From Streptomyces djakartensis (GTDB lineage Bacteria > Actinomycetota > Actinomycetes > Streptomycetales > Streptomycetaceae), in the NCBI RefSeq assembly GCF_014651075.1, contig NZ_BMWE01000004.1, positions 186,001 to 250,000 of the forward strand: a stretch of DNA of 64,000 nucleotides. Direction: 5' to 3'. Each line of letters starts with the position of its first letter. Within the stretch, counting starts at the first letter, position 1. Below are positions 42,727 to 53,800 of this stretch, in pieces. The notes under the pieces were generated by a model. It made no database searches. It was not told where the DNA came from and saw nothing but the letters and a program-made list of their open reading frames with translations. A program made the translations under genes and the position numbers.

Positions 42727-43058
42727 TCGCCGACGACCAATTCCGGGCCGAGATGGAGCTGTGCCACGCCTACGGGATCCCGCACTCGCAGTTCACGGGT
42801 GCGGGGGACGGCAGGTGGACGGCCCTGGATCGGGCGAAGGCGATCGCCTACCTGGCGTACCGGCGCAGCGTGTGCGAGACCTGCGGGACACGGGCGGCGG
42901 AGTGGGACGAGGACCAGGGCGGCGACCGCTTCGCGTACGTGGCCGAGCCCTACCGCTGCGTGGGCTGCGAGGTCATCGAGATGGAGCGCGAACACATTCC
43001 TGACGGACCAGAGGGGCGGGGGCTCAAGATCGGGCTGAGACCCAGAGAGGCATCCTGA
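42720..43058 (+). CDS. Tail assembly chaperone, T-type extension (made as G-T fusion)
   Basis: About 112 residues joined to the preceding protein by -1 frameshifting: KRLIADDQFRAEMELCHAYGIPHSQFTGAGDGRWTALDRAKAIAYLAYRRSVCETCGTRAAEW. There is no own ribosome site. Two CxxC pairs (CETC and CVGC) suggest a zinc ribbon, a common trait of actinophage T domains. In the fused form it links tail tube subunits to the tape measure. Confidence 0.85.
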   Translation, partial: RLIADDQFRAEMELCHAYGIPHSQFTGAGDGRWTALDRAKAIAYLAYRRSVCETCGTRAAEWDEDQGGDRFAYVAEPYRCVGCEVIEMEREHIPDGPEGRGLKIGLRPREAS

Positions 43059-43059
43059 C

Positions 43060-46000
43060 GTGGCCGGTGCCTACACCTTGTACGTCAACCTGCTCGCGTC
43101 GACCGGTGGGCTTTCTACCGGACTCCGACAGGGGGCAGCCCAACTGCGCACATTCGATGGCCAGTTGGACGGGACAGCCACACGGCTGAACCAGGTACGC
43201 GTCGCCAGCGACAACCTGGCCCGTGCTCAGGCCGCCGCGTCGGCGCAGATGGTGCGCTCCCAGGCCCAAGTGGCCCAGGCGGTCCAGCGGACGACCGCAG
43301 CACAGGAGCGCGCTCGGCGCGCCCAAGCGGTGGTGGCGGCGACAGCACGCCGTGCGGCGGCCGCACAGGCTGCGGTGACGGCCGCCGCAGAGCGCGCAAC
43401 GCGCGCCCAGGCGCTGGCGCAGACGATGACCGCCCGCGCCCAGGCCACGGTCGGCGCCGGAGCGGCGGCTGCCGCTCGCACAGCCGCAGCAGCCCAGACA
43501 GCCGCCGCTCGCGCCACTCAGGAACACGCGAATGCTCAGCGGCGGGCGACGGCCGCGCAGACTACAGCTTCGCGTGCCGCGACTCTCGCCGCGTCGGCCG
43601 AGGCCCGCGCGACCTCAGCGGTGCGGATGCGTGACGAGGCACAGGCCGCCGCAGCCCGCAGTGCGCAACGGCAGGCGCAGCAAGTCGCGCGGGCGGAAGC
43701 CCAGTTGGCGGCAGCACGCAACGCCCAAGCCGCGCGAGCTGCTCAGAACGGACTGCTGATCGGGGCGGCGCTCGGCGTCAGCGTGGCGCAGGCCATCGCA
43801 CTGGAGCGGGCGATGGCCAACGTACTGACGATCTCCCGGCAGATCACGTCCGAGAACGTCGGTGCCTTCACCGACCAGATCGTCGAGCTGTCCACCCGTC
43901 TGCCGCAGACCGCCGAACAGCTCGCCGAGGGCCTCTACCAGGTGGTCTCGTCCGGCTTCGACGGCGCGGCCGCCATGAAGATCCTGGAAGTCGCGGCCCA
44001 GGGCGCCGCAGCGGGTCTGACCACGTCGGAGACGTCCGCACGAGCCCTGCTCGGCGTCCTCAACGCGTACGGGATGACCGCGGCCGACGCCAGCGACGTC
44101 ATGGACGTCATGTTCCAGACCGTCAACTACGGCGTTATCTCCTTCGAAGAGCTCGCGCAGCAGCTTGGCGACGTCGTACCTATGGCCGCGGCGGCCGGCG
44201 TGGAGTTCGACGACATGAGCGCCGCGCTCGCCGCGATCACCCTCACTGGCATCCCTGCGGCCGAGGCCGTAACCGCACTGAACATGCTCCTCACCCGGGT
44301 GATGAAGCCGACGCAGGACCTCAAGCAGGCGATCAAGGACCTCGGATACGAGTCGGCAGCCTCCGCCGTCGAACAAGACGGCCTGTACGTGGTCGTGAAC
44401 AAGCTCAACGGTGCGGCGGGCAACACCGCCGAGGGCATCGCGAACATGTGGAAGGACATCCGCGCCACTCGCGCGGCTCTCGCCCTGGCCACCGCTGGCG
44501 GACAGAACTACGCCAACACCTACGCGGGCATCGCCAGCGAAGTGGCGCGCGCTGAAGCCACGCAGAAGGCGTATGCCCTTCAGACCGACACCGTCACAGG
44601 CCAATGGCAGCTGGCTGCCAACCAAGCCCGTGCCCTCGCCATCGACCTCGGCCGTGCCCTGCTGCCTGTGCTCAAGACGATCGGGACCGCAGTCCACACC
44701 TTCGTCGGCACCATCGAGGACCTGCCCGGTCCGATGAAGTCCGTCCTCGCGATCGTTGCTGCGTCCGTTGCGGGACTGCTGCTGCTTCGCGGCGCTTACA
44801 TGAAGGTCACTGCGCAAGTTGCCGCGTTCCGGTCGGCCCTGGCCGCCGCCCAGACGGGAGGCGCTGTAATGCCTGCCGTGCTGGCCGGTACGAGTCTCGC
44901 CGTCACCGGCCTCGCCACCGTCCTCACCCTCGGCATCGCCGGCTACGCCGCCTACACCGCCTCCAAGCAGAAAGCGAAGGACGCCACCAACGAACTGGTC
45001 CAGGCGCTGCAGCAGGAACGCGAGGAGGCGGCGACCGGCGTCAGCATCAACAAGCTGTACGACCAGCTCACCTCCGACGGTGCGTTGAAAGACCTCGAGA
45101 AGGTCGGCATCGGCACCACTGAGGCCATCGACGCGATCACATCCGGCGGAGCGAAGCTGGCCGCACTCCAAGCCCGGCTCCAGCAGGACTCCTACGAGTA
45201 CGCCCGGAAGGCCAGGGCAGGTGAGGCGCCCGGCGACTACGAGAGCATCACCCAGTTCTCGACGGCGAAGAAGGTCCTCGAAGAGCGCCACAAGATGTGG
45301 TCCAACGCGGTCAAGAAGGAAGCGGAGATCGCGGAGCAGAAGGCGATCGTAGAAGCGAAGATCAAGCAGCAGGCCAAGTCCAGCGGCGGCATCTTCGACC
45401 TGTTCTCCCTCGCGGACATCGACCGCACAGGCGCCCCGCAGATCACCGACGAGATGAAGGCACTCGCCGAGGCCGTCGGCGATGCGGTCGACCCGTCCCG
45501 CGCCTTCAAGGACGCGCAGAACGACGCAGCCGAGGCGATGCGGAAGGCGGGAAAGGACGCCGACACCGCGAAGGTGAAGCTGTCTGACTACATGAAGGAG
45601 CTGCGCGAACAGCTCCAGGCCCAGCGGGACTTCCAGAGCAACTTGTCTGAACTGGCCGTATTCGGCTACGACGACCTCGCTGACCACTTCGCCGAACTCG
45701 GGGTGGACGCCGCGCCCATGCTCGACGAACTTGTCGGTCAGCTGAAGAAGGGCAAGACGAGGGTCGCCGACGAGCTGCGCGACATCGTCACCGAGGACGC
45801 CGAGCGATCCACAGAGGCGTACCGGCTCGGCCTGGAGAAGACAGCCGAGATCACTGAGAAGTACGGCAAGGAGATCGGCCGCGCTTGGGCCGAAGCATCA
45901 GAGCGGAACGATCCTGCCGCATTCCAGAAAGTCACCGAGCAGATGGCCATGATCGACCTGCGGAAGGCCGTGAAGAAGTCCGTCGGCGACGCACGCGGTG

Positions 46001-47883
46001 AGTTCGACCGCGGCATGGACCTCCTCGCTGCAGTCGCCAAGCGGAAGGGGAAGGACGCCGCCGGTGCCTTCCAGGACGCCCTTCTGTCGGGTGACACCGA
46101 GCGTGCGATGGACTCCCTGAAGAGCATCTGGGGAGCGGACGTACCGATCGATGCCCCCGACCTGTCGAAGGTGGTGGCCGCGTTCTCCAAGGCCGGGAAG
46201 GACGCGAACGCCGAATGGTCCGGTGCTCTCGACCTCATCCGGCAGGTCGCTGCCACGAAGGGCACCGAGGCTGCCGCCGCGCTGACATCCGCTCTGCTGT
46301 CCGGCGACATGGCCGCGGTACAGGCACAGCTCGACGCCATCGGTCTGTCGGTCCAGAACATCCCGGGCACCAAGTCGGTCACCGTCAACGTGACCGCGAA
46401 TCAACCGCCGCCCGTGGTGGTCCCCCTGTTGATCAAGCGGCAGGCCACGTCCTGGGACCGTGATGCCAACGGTGTTCCGGACTCGATCCAGGCGCCGAGC
46501 CAACAGGCCAACGGCTCCATCCTGGAGTTTTATGCCGGCGGAGGCCTCCGCGAGAACCACGTCGCGCAGATCGCCCGGCAAGGGACGTGGCGAGTGTGGG
46601 CCGAAGAGGCGGCAGGGCCCGAGGCGTACATACCTCTCGCCCACAACAAGCGGCGCCGATCACGCGCGATCACTGAGGAGGTCGTACGGCGCCTCGGTGG
46701 CAAGGGCGTCGAGTGGTACGCCGACGGGGGCTTGACCGGCTTCTCCTACGGCCCTTCCGGCTCCACAGAACTGGTCTCCATCTCGTCGATCCGCTCGGAG
46801 TCCATGCGCACCGTGAAGAAGGGCAAGAAGGAGACCGAGGTCTTCGACCTGAAGCTGTTCGAGAAGAACCTCGACAAGGCGGTGAAGCGAGCCCAGCGGT
46901 GGCGCAAGGACCTCGCCACCGTCGCCAGGCGCGCCGGACAGGACGTCGCCGACGCCTTGGAGGCCATGGGCGAGGACGGCGTCGAGCTGACCCACAAGAT
47001 GGCCACCGGCACCTCCAAGTACGTGGAGGAGATGACCAAGGACCTGGAGAAGCTGGGCGTCGTCGTACGCGCCACCCTGTCCGACTACACGGCCCAGCTC
47101 AAGCAGGCCATCAAGGACCAGGCCGCCTTCGAGAAGAACCTGTCCAAGCTCGCAGCCATGGGCTACGGCGACCTGGCGAAGATGCTCGCCGAACAGGGCG
47201 ACGAGGACGCGGAAGATATCGCTGCAGAAGCCGCAATGTCCCCGAGCAAGGCCAAGAAGGCCAACACTCAGGCCAAGGCCGCCTCTAAGGCTGTCCCTGA
47301 CGAGGACCTGCCCGACCTCGTGGCGATCATCTCCGCCATCATCTCCAGCAAGACCGGCATCCACGACGTCGCCGATAAGACGCAGCTGGACGAGGACCGC
47401 ATCATCGAGGTCGCCACCCTCGGCCGGACTCGCATCAAGGACGCGCTGGGGAAGAAGGCCACGCGCTTCCTGTCCGACCTGGACAAGGCCAACAAGCAAC
47501 TCGCGTACGAGGACGGCGGCCTCCGTACCGGCCTGTACGCCACCAGCAACGGGATTATCCGCTTCGCCGAGCCGTCCACCGGGGGAGAGGCGTACGTGCC
47601 GCTCGGCGTGAACAAGCGGCGATCGGCGACTGCCGTCCTGGCGGACGTGGCGAACAGGTTCGGCTACCAGCTCACCCCCGCGGGCGACAGCAGCCTCGTA
47701 CGACTCGTCGATGCCCGGCCCGCCCCGGTCCAAGTCGTCGTCGTCCGAGAAGAGCGGCCCGCCGCGCTCGTCGGGTCCATGCGCGTGACCGTCAACGGCG
47801 GCGCCGACGCCAAAGCGGCCGACCGTGTCGGCACAGAGATCATGCGGCGTCTTCGGAACGCCCAGCGAGGAGGCCGTCTCTGA
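43060..47883 (+). CDS. Tape measure protein (TP901 type)
   Basis: 1607 residues from GTG 43060, one base after the chaperone stop. N-terminal LYVNLLASTGGLSTGLRQGAAQLRTFDGQL, then about 180 residues of Ala-rich coiled coil, then the PhageMin_Tail core (LERAMANVLTISRQITSENVGAFTDQIVELSTRLPQTAEQLAEGLYQVVSSGFDG). Two hydrophobic segments, near residues 565-590 and 610-630 (MKSVLAIVAASVAGLLLLRGAY; AGTSLAVTGLATVLTLGIAGYAAY), are typical for membrane insertion at DNA ejection. Two Gly-rich segments with YADGGLT/YEDGGLRTG recur near the C-terminus. Length sets the tail at roughly 240 nm by the usual 0.15 nm per residue rule (estimate). Confidence 0.92.
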   Translation: MAGAYTLYVNLLASTGGLSTGLRQGAAQLRTFDGQLDGTATRLNQVRVASDNLARAQAAASAQMVRSQAQVAQAVQRTTAAQERARRAQAVVAATARRAAAAQAAVTAAAERATRAQALAQTMTARAQATVGAGAAAAARTAAAAQTAAARATQEHANAQRRATAAQTTASRAATLAASAEARATSAVRMRDEAQAAAARSAQRQAQQVARAEAQLAAARNAQAARAAQNGLLIGAALGVSVAQAIALERAMANVLTISRQITSENVGAFTDQIVELSTRLPQTAEQLAEGLYQVVSSGFDGAAAMKILEVAAQGAAAGLTTSETSARALLGVLNAYGMTAADASDVMDVMFQTVNYGVISFEELAQQLGDVVPMAAAAGVEFDDMSAALAAITLTGIPAAEAVTALNMLLTRVMKPTQDLKQAIKDLGYESAASAVEQDGLYVVVNKLNGAAGNTAEGIANMWKDIRATRAALALATAGGQNYANTYAGIASEVARAEATQKAYALQTDTVTGQWQLAANQARALAIDLGRALLPVLKTIGTAVHTFVGTIEDLPGPMKSVLAIVAASVAGLLLLRGAYMKVTAQVAAFRSALAAAQTGGAVMPAVLAGTSLAVTGLATVLTLGIAGYAAYTASKQKAKDATNELVQALQQEREEAATGVSINKLYDQLTSDGALKDLEKVGIGTTEAIDAITSGGAKLAALQARLQQDSYEYARKARAGEAPGDYESITQFSTAKKVLEERHKMWSNAVKKEAEIAEQKAIVEAKIKQQAKSSGGIFDLFSLADIDRTGAPQITDEMKALAEAVGDAVDPSRAFKDAQNDAAEAMRKAGKDADTAKVKLSDYMKELREQLQAQRDFQSNLSELAVFGYDDLADHFAELGVDAAPMLDELVGQLKKGKTRVADELRDIVTEDAERSTEAYRLGLEKTAEITEKYGKEIGRAWAEASERNDPAAFQKVTEQMAMIDLRKAVKKSVGDARGEFDRGMDLLAAVAKRKGKDAAGAFQDALLSGDTERAMDSLKSIWGADVPIDAPDLSKVVAAFSKAGKDANAEWSGALDLIRQVAATKGTEAAAALTSALLSGDMAAVQAQLDAIGLSVQNIPGTKSVTVNVTANQPPPVVVPLLIKRQATSWDRDANGVPDSIQAPSQQANGSILEFYAGGGLRENHVAQIARQGTWRVWAEEAAGPEAYIPLAHNKRRRSRAITEEVVRRLGGKGVEWYADGGLTGFSYGPSGSTELVSISSIRSESMRTVKKGKKETEVFDLKLFEKNLDKAVKRAQRWRKDLATVARRAGQDVADALEAMGEDGVELTHKMATGTSKYVEEMTKDLEKLGVVVRATLSDYTAQLKQAIKDQAAFEKNLSKLAAMGYGDLAKMLAEQGDEDAEDIAAEAAMSPSKAKKANTQAKAASKAVPDEDLPDLVAIISAIISSKTGIHDVADKTQLDEDRIIEVATLGRTRIKDALGKKATRFLSDLDKANKQLAYEDGGLRTGLYATSNGIIRFAEPSTGGEAYVPLGVNKRRSATAVLADVANRFGYQLTPAGDSSLVRLVDARPAPVQVVVVREERPAALVGSMRVTVNGGADAKAADRVGTEIMRRLRNAQRGGRL

Positions 47884-48782
47884 TGGCGAGGATCACCCAA
47901 GAGTGGCAAGTCGACTACGCCGGTGTCCTCCTGGGCCCCGGAACGCGATACCCCATCGGTGACATCACGGGCTTCGGAACGCCCAAAGTCCGCTCCCAGG
48001 ACGTTGAGTTGCCGACCGAGGACGGTGCGTTCCCCGGTGTGGACTACTACGGCACGCAGACGGTGACCATCGAGGCCGGCATCCGGACACCCGGCGATCC
48101 GGCCGCCGCTGCCGATGCCCTGGCTGAGCTGAAGCGTGCTGCGTCGGACCCCGCGACGCGCAAGACCGCTGGGGCTTTGCAGACGCTTCGTGTGTTCTGG
48201 CCGGGCCGTGACGGGCCCAAGCGCGTGCTGGGAAGGATTCGCGATGTTGAGCCGGTGTCCATGGCGCAGGCCGTCTTCGGTTGGATTCCGTTGAACCTGG
48301 TGTTCGAAGTCACCGACCCGGTATGGCAGGGAGAGCCCGAGCAGCAGGTCACCCTTCCCCTCGCACGCGGCGACGACGACGGAGGGTTCACCGCTCCGGT
48401 GACCGCGCCGATCACGACCGGCGTATCCAATCCTGCGGAGCGTCCTGGGTGGGCGACCAATGCGGGCGACTTGCCCGCTTGGCCCTCCCTGAGGATCAAG
48501 GGCCCGGTCGTGAACCCCCGCATATGGATCACGGAGACAGGCCGCGTCCTTGACCTCGCGCTGACGCTCGGCGAGAGCGACACCCTCCAGATCGACACGC
48601 GCCCCGGAACACGCTGGGTCCTGCGCAACGGCGGCAACGTCGCAACAGCCCTGTCCGCTGCATCCCGCCTGGACCTGTTCCAGATCCCGCCCGGAACCAG
48701 CGAAGTCCGGTGGACCGGTGCGGACTACACCAACTCCACCCGACTCACGGTGTCGTGGCGCGACGCCTACACCGCCCTGTAA
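47883..48782 (+). CDS. Distal tail protein
   Basis: 299 residues, TGATG overlap with the tape measure stop. VDYAGVLLGPGTRYPIGDITGFGTPKVRSQDVELPTEDGAFPGVDYYGTQTVTIEAGIRT is the Sipho_tail/Dit N-terminal pattern; the C-terminal half has a beta-sandwich ending WTGADYTNSTRLTVSWRDAY. Forms the ring that connects tail tube and baseplate. Confidence 0.85.
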   Translation: MARITQEWQVDYAGVLLGPGTRYPIGDITGFGTPKVRSQDVELPTEDGAFPGVDYYGTQTVTIEAGIRTPGDPAAAADALAELKRAASDPATRKTAGALQTLRVFWPGRDGPKRVLGRIRDVEPVSMAQAVFGWIPLNLVFEVTDPVWQGEPEQQVTLPLARGDDDGGFTAPVTAPITTGVSNPAERPGWATNAGDLPAWPSLRIKGPVVNPRIWITETGRVLDLALTLGESDTLQIDTRPGTRWVLRNGGNVATALSAASRLDLFQIPPGTSEVRWTGADYTNSTRLTVSWRDAYTAL

Positions 48783-48797
48783 GGAGAGCACCGCCAG

Positions 48798-49727
48798 ATG
48801 GCACTGATCCAGCCACCCATGCTGACCCACGGTGGCACCCACCCTGCGCGAGCCTTCAGGATGATGGTCCGCGACCTCGCGCGCGGCAACCAGGGCGTGA
48901 CTGAAGGAAACGACCTGAAGGTCAGAGAGTTGTCCACGCCCGGCGCCGGTGTCCGTGTCGGCGATGGCTCCGCCGTGGTGCGAGGAGCGGCCTGGGGACA
49001 GGGCTCCTACACCCAGTACAACGTGGGCGACGCCGTGGTGCCGATCGCACCCACCGGCTCCGCTGGCCGATCGGACCTGATCTGCCTGCGCGTCGAGGAT
49101 CCGGAGTACGAAGGCAACCGGGACCCGGCTGCGGATGACATCGGCTACTTCCACATCGTGTCGGGCGTCTCCGCCTCGACGAAGACGGTCCCTTCCGGCA
49201 TGACGGCGATCCCGCTGGCCCGGCTCGACCTCCCGGCGAACACGGCCACGGTAACCAGCGCCATGGTCACGGACCTGCGGCAGATCGCTAACCCGCGGCG
49301 TGACCGGAAGCTCTACACGGCATACCCGGCCGCGTTCAGTGAGCTGAAGTACCAGGACAACAAGTGGCACAACTGGCCGACCGCGGCAAGCTGGTCGGTC
49401 CCGATTCCGTCCTGGGCTGTCTCAGGCAAGGTCGTGGTGACCATCGCCGGGCTGCGGATGTCCAGGGCCAACGTGTTCGCCTCCATGCAGACCAGGCTCG
49501 GCTCCGACCTGGGCGAGAACACGGTCATCGACGACAACCAGGGCTCGGTCGTCCGACGTCAGACCGTTGTCATCGCAGACAACATCACGATCAGCGCAGC
49601 ACAGCGCGGCACCACTCAGACACTGTCGCTGCAGACCTACATGTCCAAGATCGAGACCGGCGACCTGTCGGTCGACGGATCGACCTCGATCATCGCTGAT
49701 GTCGAGTTCACCGAAGGCGTTCTCTGA
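48798..49727 (+). CDS. Minor tail / baseplate protein
   Basis: 309 residues, ATG 48798 behind AAGGAGAGCACC. N-terminal MALIQPPMLTHGGTHPARAFRMMVRDLARGNQGVTEGNDLKVRELSTPGAGVRVGDGSAVVRGAA is common in actinophage baseplate accessory proteins; the C-terminal half is a beta-rich receptor-binding-like domain. Exact role unknown. Confidence 0.7.
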   Translation: MALIQPPMLTHGGTHPARAFRMMVRDLARGNQGVTEGNDLKVRELSTPGAGVRVGDGSAVVRGAAWGQGSYTQYNVGDAVVPIAPTGSAGRSDLICLRVEDPEYEGNRDPAADDIGYFHIVSGVSASTKTVPSGMTAIPLARLDLPANTATVTSAMVTDLRQIANPRRDRKLYTAYPAAFSELKYQDNKWHNWPTAASWSVPIPSWAVSGKVVVTIAGLRMSRANVFASMQTRLGSDLGENTVIDDNQGSVVRRQTVVIADNITISAAQRGTTQTLSLQTYMSKIETGDLSVDGSTSIIADVEFTEGVL

Positions 49728-49757
49728 CACGACGCGCACCACCACAAAGCCCGTCAC

Positions 49758-49767
49758 GGCGCGGGGG
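49758..49767 (+). promoter_or_regulatory. GGCGCGGGGG late element before 49786
   Basis: GGCGCGGGGG followed by AGAGTTAGGAA, 28 bases before the ATG. The same word and a nearly identical continuation (AGAACTAGGAA) occur before the endolysin gene at 54491. No TAnnCT box lies upstream here. Confidence 0.45.
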
Positions 49768-49785
49768 AGAGTTAGGAAGCGCCCG

Positions 49786-50889
49786 ATGGCGTCGCCGTCG
49801 TACCGCTATCTCACCACTGACGCACTTACCAACAAGGTCCTCGCCTGGGATCTCCCCCTTACCGGTGTCGAGTTCGGCCCCGCACTCTCCGCGACCGGCA
49901 GCCTCACCGGAGCCGTCGAACCCCGCCTCGCCCACTTGGTCCGCTCCCAGCTTGACCCCGGCAACACCAAGATCTACGTCGAGCGTGACGGACGACTGCT
50001 GTGGGGCGGTCTGATCTGGAGAGCCGACCCCGAAGGCCAGCAGCTGAACATCGAGGCCTCCGGCTGGGGCTCCTACCCCTACCGGCGCTACGACCTCCAT
50101 GGCCAGCTCAACGGCCGCGGGCCCTACACCTACGCCGACCCCTGCAAGGTCATCCGCGACGTGTGGGCGTACTGCCAGGAACAGCCGGACGGTCAGCTCG
50201 GCATCCAGGTCGACGACACGACCTCCAAGGCCACCATCGGCACACCGGAGGACCCCTACCGAATCGACTGGTGGGACACCCCCTCTCTCGGCGCCGTCAT
50301 CGAGGACATGGTCGCCGTCGAAGGCGGCCCCGAGTGGACCGAGGAGGTCACCTGGGAGAACGGAACCCCGCAGGGCCGCGTCCGTATCGGCTGGCCGCGT
50401 CTCGGCCGCCGCCGCACGGACATCCACTTCGAGTCCGGCATCAACATCATCAAGGCCGTCCCGGTCGAGTACGACGCCGACAATCTCGCCCAGGTCGTCA
50501 TTGCCCTCGGCGCCGGTGAAGGCCGGAACCGGCGCCGCGCCGTGGACGCCGTGCGCGACGGACGGCTGCGACTGGAGCATCTCCTCGAGGTACCGGCGGA
50601 GAAGGCCAATGACCGGCTGGCCGCCCGCGCCCGCAAGGAACGTATCTCCCGCCAGGTCATCGGTGAGGTCACCGAGATCACCATCCGGGATCACCCCTCC
50701 GCCCGCTTCGGCGCCTGGCAGATCGGGGACGACGTGCGGGCACGGATCCACGACCAGTGGACCGACTTCGACGCCTGGTGTCGGATCGTCGGCTGGCAGA
50801 TCCGGCCGGCCTCTGGCGAGGACCCTGAGCAGGCCGTCATCCAGCTGCAGAGAGCAGACCGCTTCACCTACGGGGGAGGCACCGCGTGA
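49786..50889 (+). CDS. Phage tail protein (tail-tip / hub-like)
   Basis: 367 residues from ATG 49786 (AGGAAGCGCCCG). Reads VLAWDLPLTGVEFGPALSATGSLTGAVEPRL and LVRSQLDPGNTKIYVERDGRLLWGGLIWRADP, the N-terminal fold of actinophage tail-tip (ReqiPepy6 / Gp37-like) proteins that align the baseplate hub; GAGEGRNRRRAVDAV matches the later consensus. No peptidase or lysozyme motif seen. Confidence 0.75.
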   Translation: MASPSYRYLTTDALTNKVLAWDLPLTGVEFGPALSATGSLTGAVEPRLAHLVRSQLDPGNTKIYVERDGRLLWGGLIWRADPEGQQLNIEASGWGSYPYRRYDLHGQLNGRGPYTYADPCKVIRDVWAYCQEQPDGQLGIQVDDTTSKATIGTPEDPYRIDWWDTPSLGAVIEDMVAVEGGPEWTEEVTWENGTPQGRVRIGWPRLGRRRTDIHFESGINIIKAVPVEYDADNLAQVVIALGAGEGRNRRRAVDAVRDGRLRLEHLLEVPAEKANDRLAARARKERISRQVIGEVTEITIRDHPSARFGAWQIGDDVRARIHDQWTDFDAWCRIVGWQIRPASGEDPEQAVIQLQRADRFTYGGGTA

Positions 50890-53800
50890 GCAGCGAAATC
50901 GCCCGCCTGGCCGCCCGCGTCGCCGCTCTAGAACGGCAGCTTGCCCGCACGACTCGCACTGCGCGCATGGCGTACTCGTCGATCGAGGACGGTGCGATCG
51001 AGGTCTACGACCAGGACAGCAACCTGCGCGGCAGCATCGGCATGCAGGACGACGGCAGCGTCGGCTTCATCGCCCATAACGGCCCGCCGCCTCCCACGCC
51101 CACGGCGCCGACGGTCGAGGCAGCCCTGTCCGGGTTCACCATCACCTGGCCGGGGACCTGGACGGACGCAGAGACCGCACCTCTGGACCTGGCCGAAGTT
51201 CAGATCCACATTTCGGCGACCGCAGACGCCGAGCCGGACACGCGTCGCCCAGTGGCCGCTTTCTACACGGCGGTCGGCGGCACCGTCACCATCGCCACCG
51301 ACACCTACGACACGATGTGGGTGCGCCTGATCGCGGTCAACACTTCCGGCGCGGCCGGTGAACCCTCGAACGCCGCACAGGGACAGGCCCGCAAGGCAGT
51401 ACCGGATGACCTGGGCAACGCGATCATCGACGAAACCAAGCTCGCGCGTGGCGCGGTGACTGACGCGGCGCTCGCGCTGGGGGCCGTCAACTCAACCGCC
51501 CTCGCTGACGGTGCCGTCCTCGCCGAGAAACTCGCCGCCAACTCCGTCACGCTGGGGAAGCTCGCCAACGGCGCGGTCACGCTTGGCGCGTTGGGTGGCG
51601 CACTGGCGGACAGTGCCAGTCAGCGCCTGGTCGACGGGATGGGCGAGGCCGCGGCCTGGCAGACCACTGACCAGAGCACCGGAGCAGCCTGGGCGCATCT
51701 CTCTGGCGTCCCAGACGCACCCACCGGCCAGACCGTCGGCGAGGCCCGCGGGTTCATCAGGCTGCGCGGCACGACTCTCGTGCCGTACGAACCCGGTGTC
51801 CTGTACCGGATCAGCGCCCGCATTCGCGCTACCGCCCAACCTGCCTCCGGCCCTGACTCGGTGTACGTCGGCGTGCTTGGCATCGGTGCGGACAAGACCA
51901 CCCTCGTCAACCGCACTGGCGCCGACTCGTCCAACAGCCACTACTACGTGGCGGCCTCCGCACGTTCGATTCCGACGGCGGACGGCTGGGTGACGATCGT
52001 CGGCTACCTCAAGGATCGGGCGGCTTCCGGCGCCAGCGGGTCAGCCGGTCCCAACAACGACGCCCGCTCACCTGGATACGTCCACGAAGCCGTCCGCTAC
52101 ATCACGCCCTACCTGTGGCTGAACTACAGCTCGATGAATGTCTCCGGCTCGGCGGCGGTGATGCAGGTCGACGCCGTCGCCATCGAGGTGCTCAAGACCG
52201 GCGTAGTCGATGCCACCAACCTGGTGAGCGGCTCAGTCACCGCCGCTGCGCTTGCTGCTGATTCGGTGATCGCTGGAAAGGTCGCGGCCGACGCCATCAC
52301 AGGCCGCGAGATAGCGGCGAACTCGGTCACGGCGTCCGAAATTGCGGCCGCATCGATCTCCACAGACAAGCTGGTCGTCGCAGGTGGCACGAACGCGTTG
52401 AGCGATCCGTCGTTCGAAGGCGCCTACACCGCGGCGATCGCCAAGAACGAATGGTCTGTGGTCTCCAGCGGCAACGGCTCCGCGAAAGCCCTCCGCGTCG
52501 ACGCGACGGCTGCGACTACCACCACACGGTCCCTCGCCCTCACCTCCCTGCCGATCTTGAGCGGAGAACAGCTCTACCTCGCTATCGACGTCAACGCGTC
52601 CGCCGACTGGGCTGGAGCGGCGCTCAAGTTCTACGCCCGGTGGTTGGATGGCACGGGTGCCACAGTCGGCTTCGGCGTCGCGCAGGTCGACATTCCAACC
52701 CGCGGCTCATGGCAGCGACTTGCGGCGATGGTCACTGCGCCGGCGAACACCACCGCGGCCACCGTCTGGGTGGAGTCGTACCAGTCGACGGCTGGCACAG
52801 TGCTCTGGGATAACGCGGTCGTTCGCCCCGTCGTACCGGGAGTACAGATCGCCGATGGCGCGATCAGCACGCCCAAGCTCCTCGCTGGAGCAGTGACAGC
52901 AGAGAAGATCACGGCCTTGGCTGTCACGGCCGAGAAGATCGCGGCCCTTGCCGTCACTACCGACAAGCTGAACGCGCTGGCCGTGACCGCAGACAAGATA
53001 GCGGTCAACGCTGTCACGGCAACGAAGATTGCCGCAGGGGCGATCGAGGCCACCCACATCAAGGCTGGGGCGATCACGGCGGACAAGCTCGATGCCGACG
53101 CAATCAACGGCAAGAGGATCAGCGGCGCTGTCATCACCGGCAGTACCCTGCAAACCGCAGCAAGCGGACAGCGCGTTGTCATCAGTCCGGGAAACACCAA
53201 CGCGGAGACTGGATCTGTCGAGTTCTATTCGGGCAGCGCGAATGAAGCAGCTCCCGCTGAGCTCAACACGGCCATTGCCTACGGCTCAGAAGGCTCCGTT
53301 TCGTACGAAATTCCCAGCGTCTCCCTCAGCGCCCCCAGGGTGAGCGGCACCAGCCAGGAGACGGGGCTGTTCCTGCAAGGGCTCGTACCGAGCTACTCGG
53401 GGTCCGTCTTCAACCTCTACGCCAACGAGTTGAGTGGCAACGGAGTTGCGTACATCAATGGTTACGGAGCCGACACGTCCGCTGTCGGGTCATCCATCGA
53501 GCTGTATGTCCGCGACGCACCACCGGACTCGGCCCGGTCCTCCGCCAGGCTCACATCCAGCGGATTCGCCGTCGACCGTGATCTCAGCGTCTACGGGAGA
53601 GCGCAGGGCCGAGGGTTTGTCACCCAGCGGACCCTGACCACGAACGTCACCTTCTCCAGCGCGGAGACGGCCGTCATCACCACAGGCAGCGTCACATTCA
53701 AGGCTGGCCGCGCATACCGGATATCCATTTGGGCTTTGCACAGTGCGGCGAGTGCCAGCTATGCGCTGTACCGGATCCGGAAGAACACCGTGTCGGGAAC

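Noticed and set aside
43615..45687. 690-codon minus-strand frame inside the tape measure gene
   Set aside because: A shadow frame caused by high GC at third positions; the plus strand encodes a clear tape measure protein.
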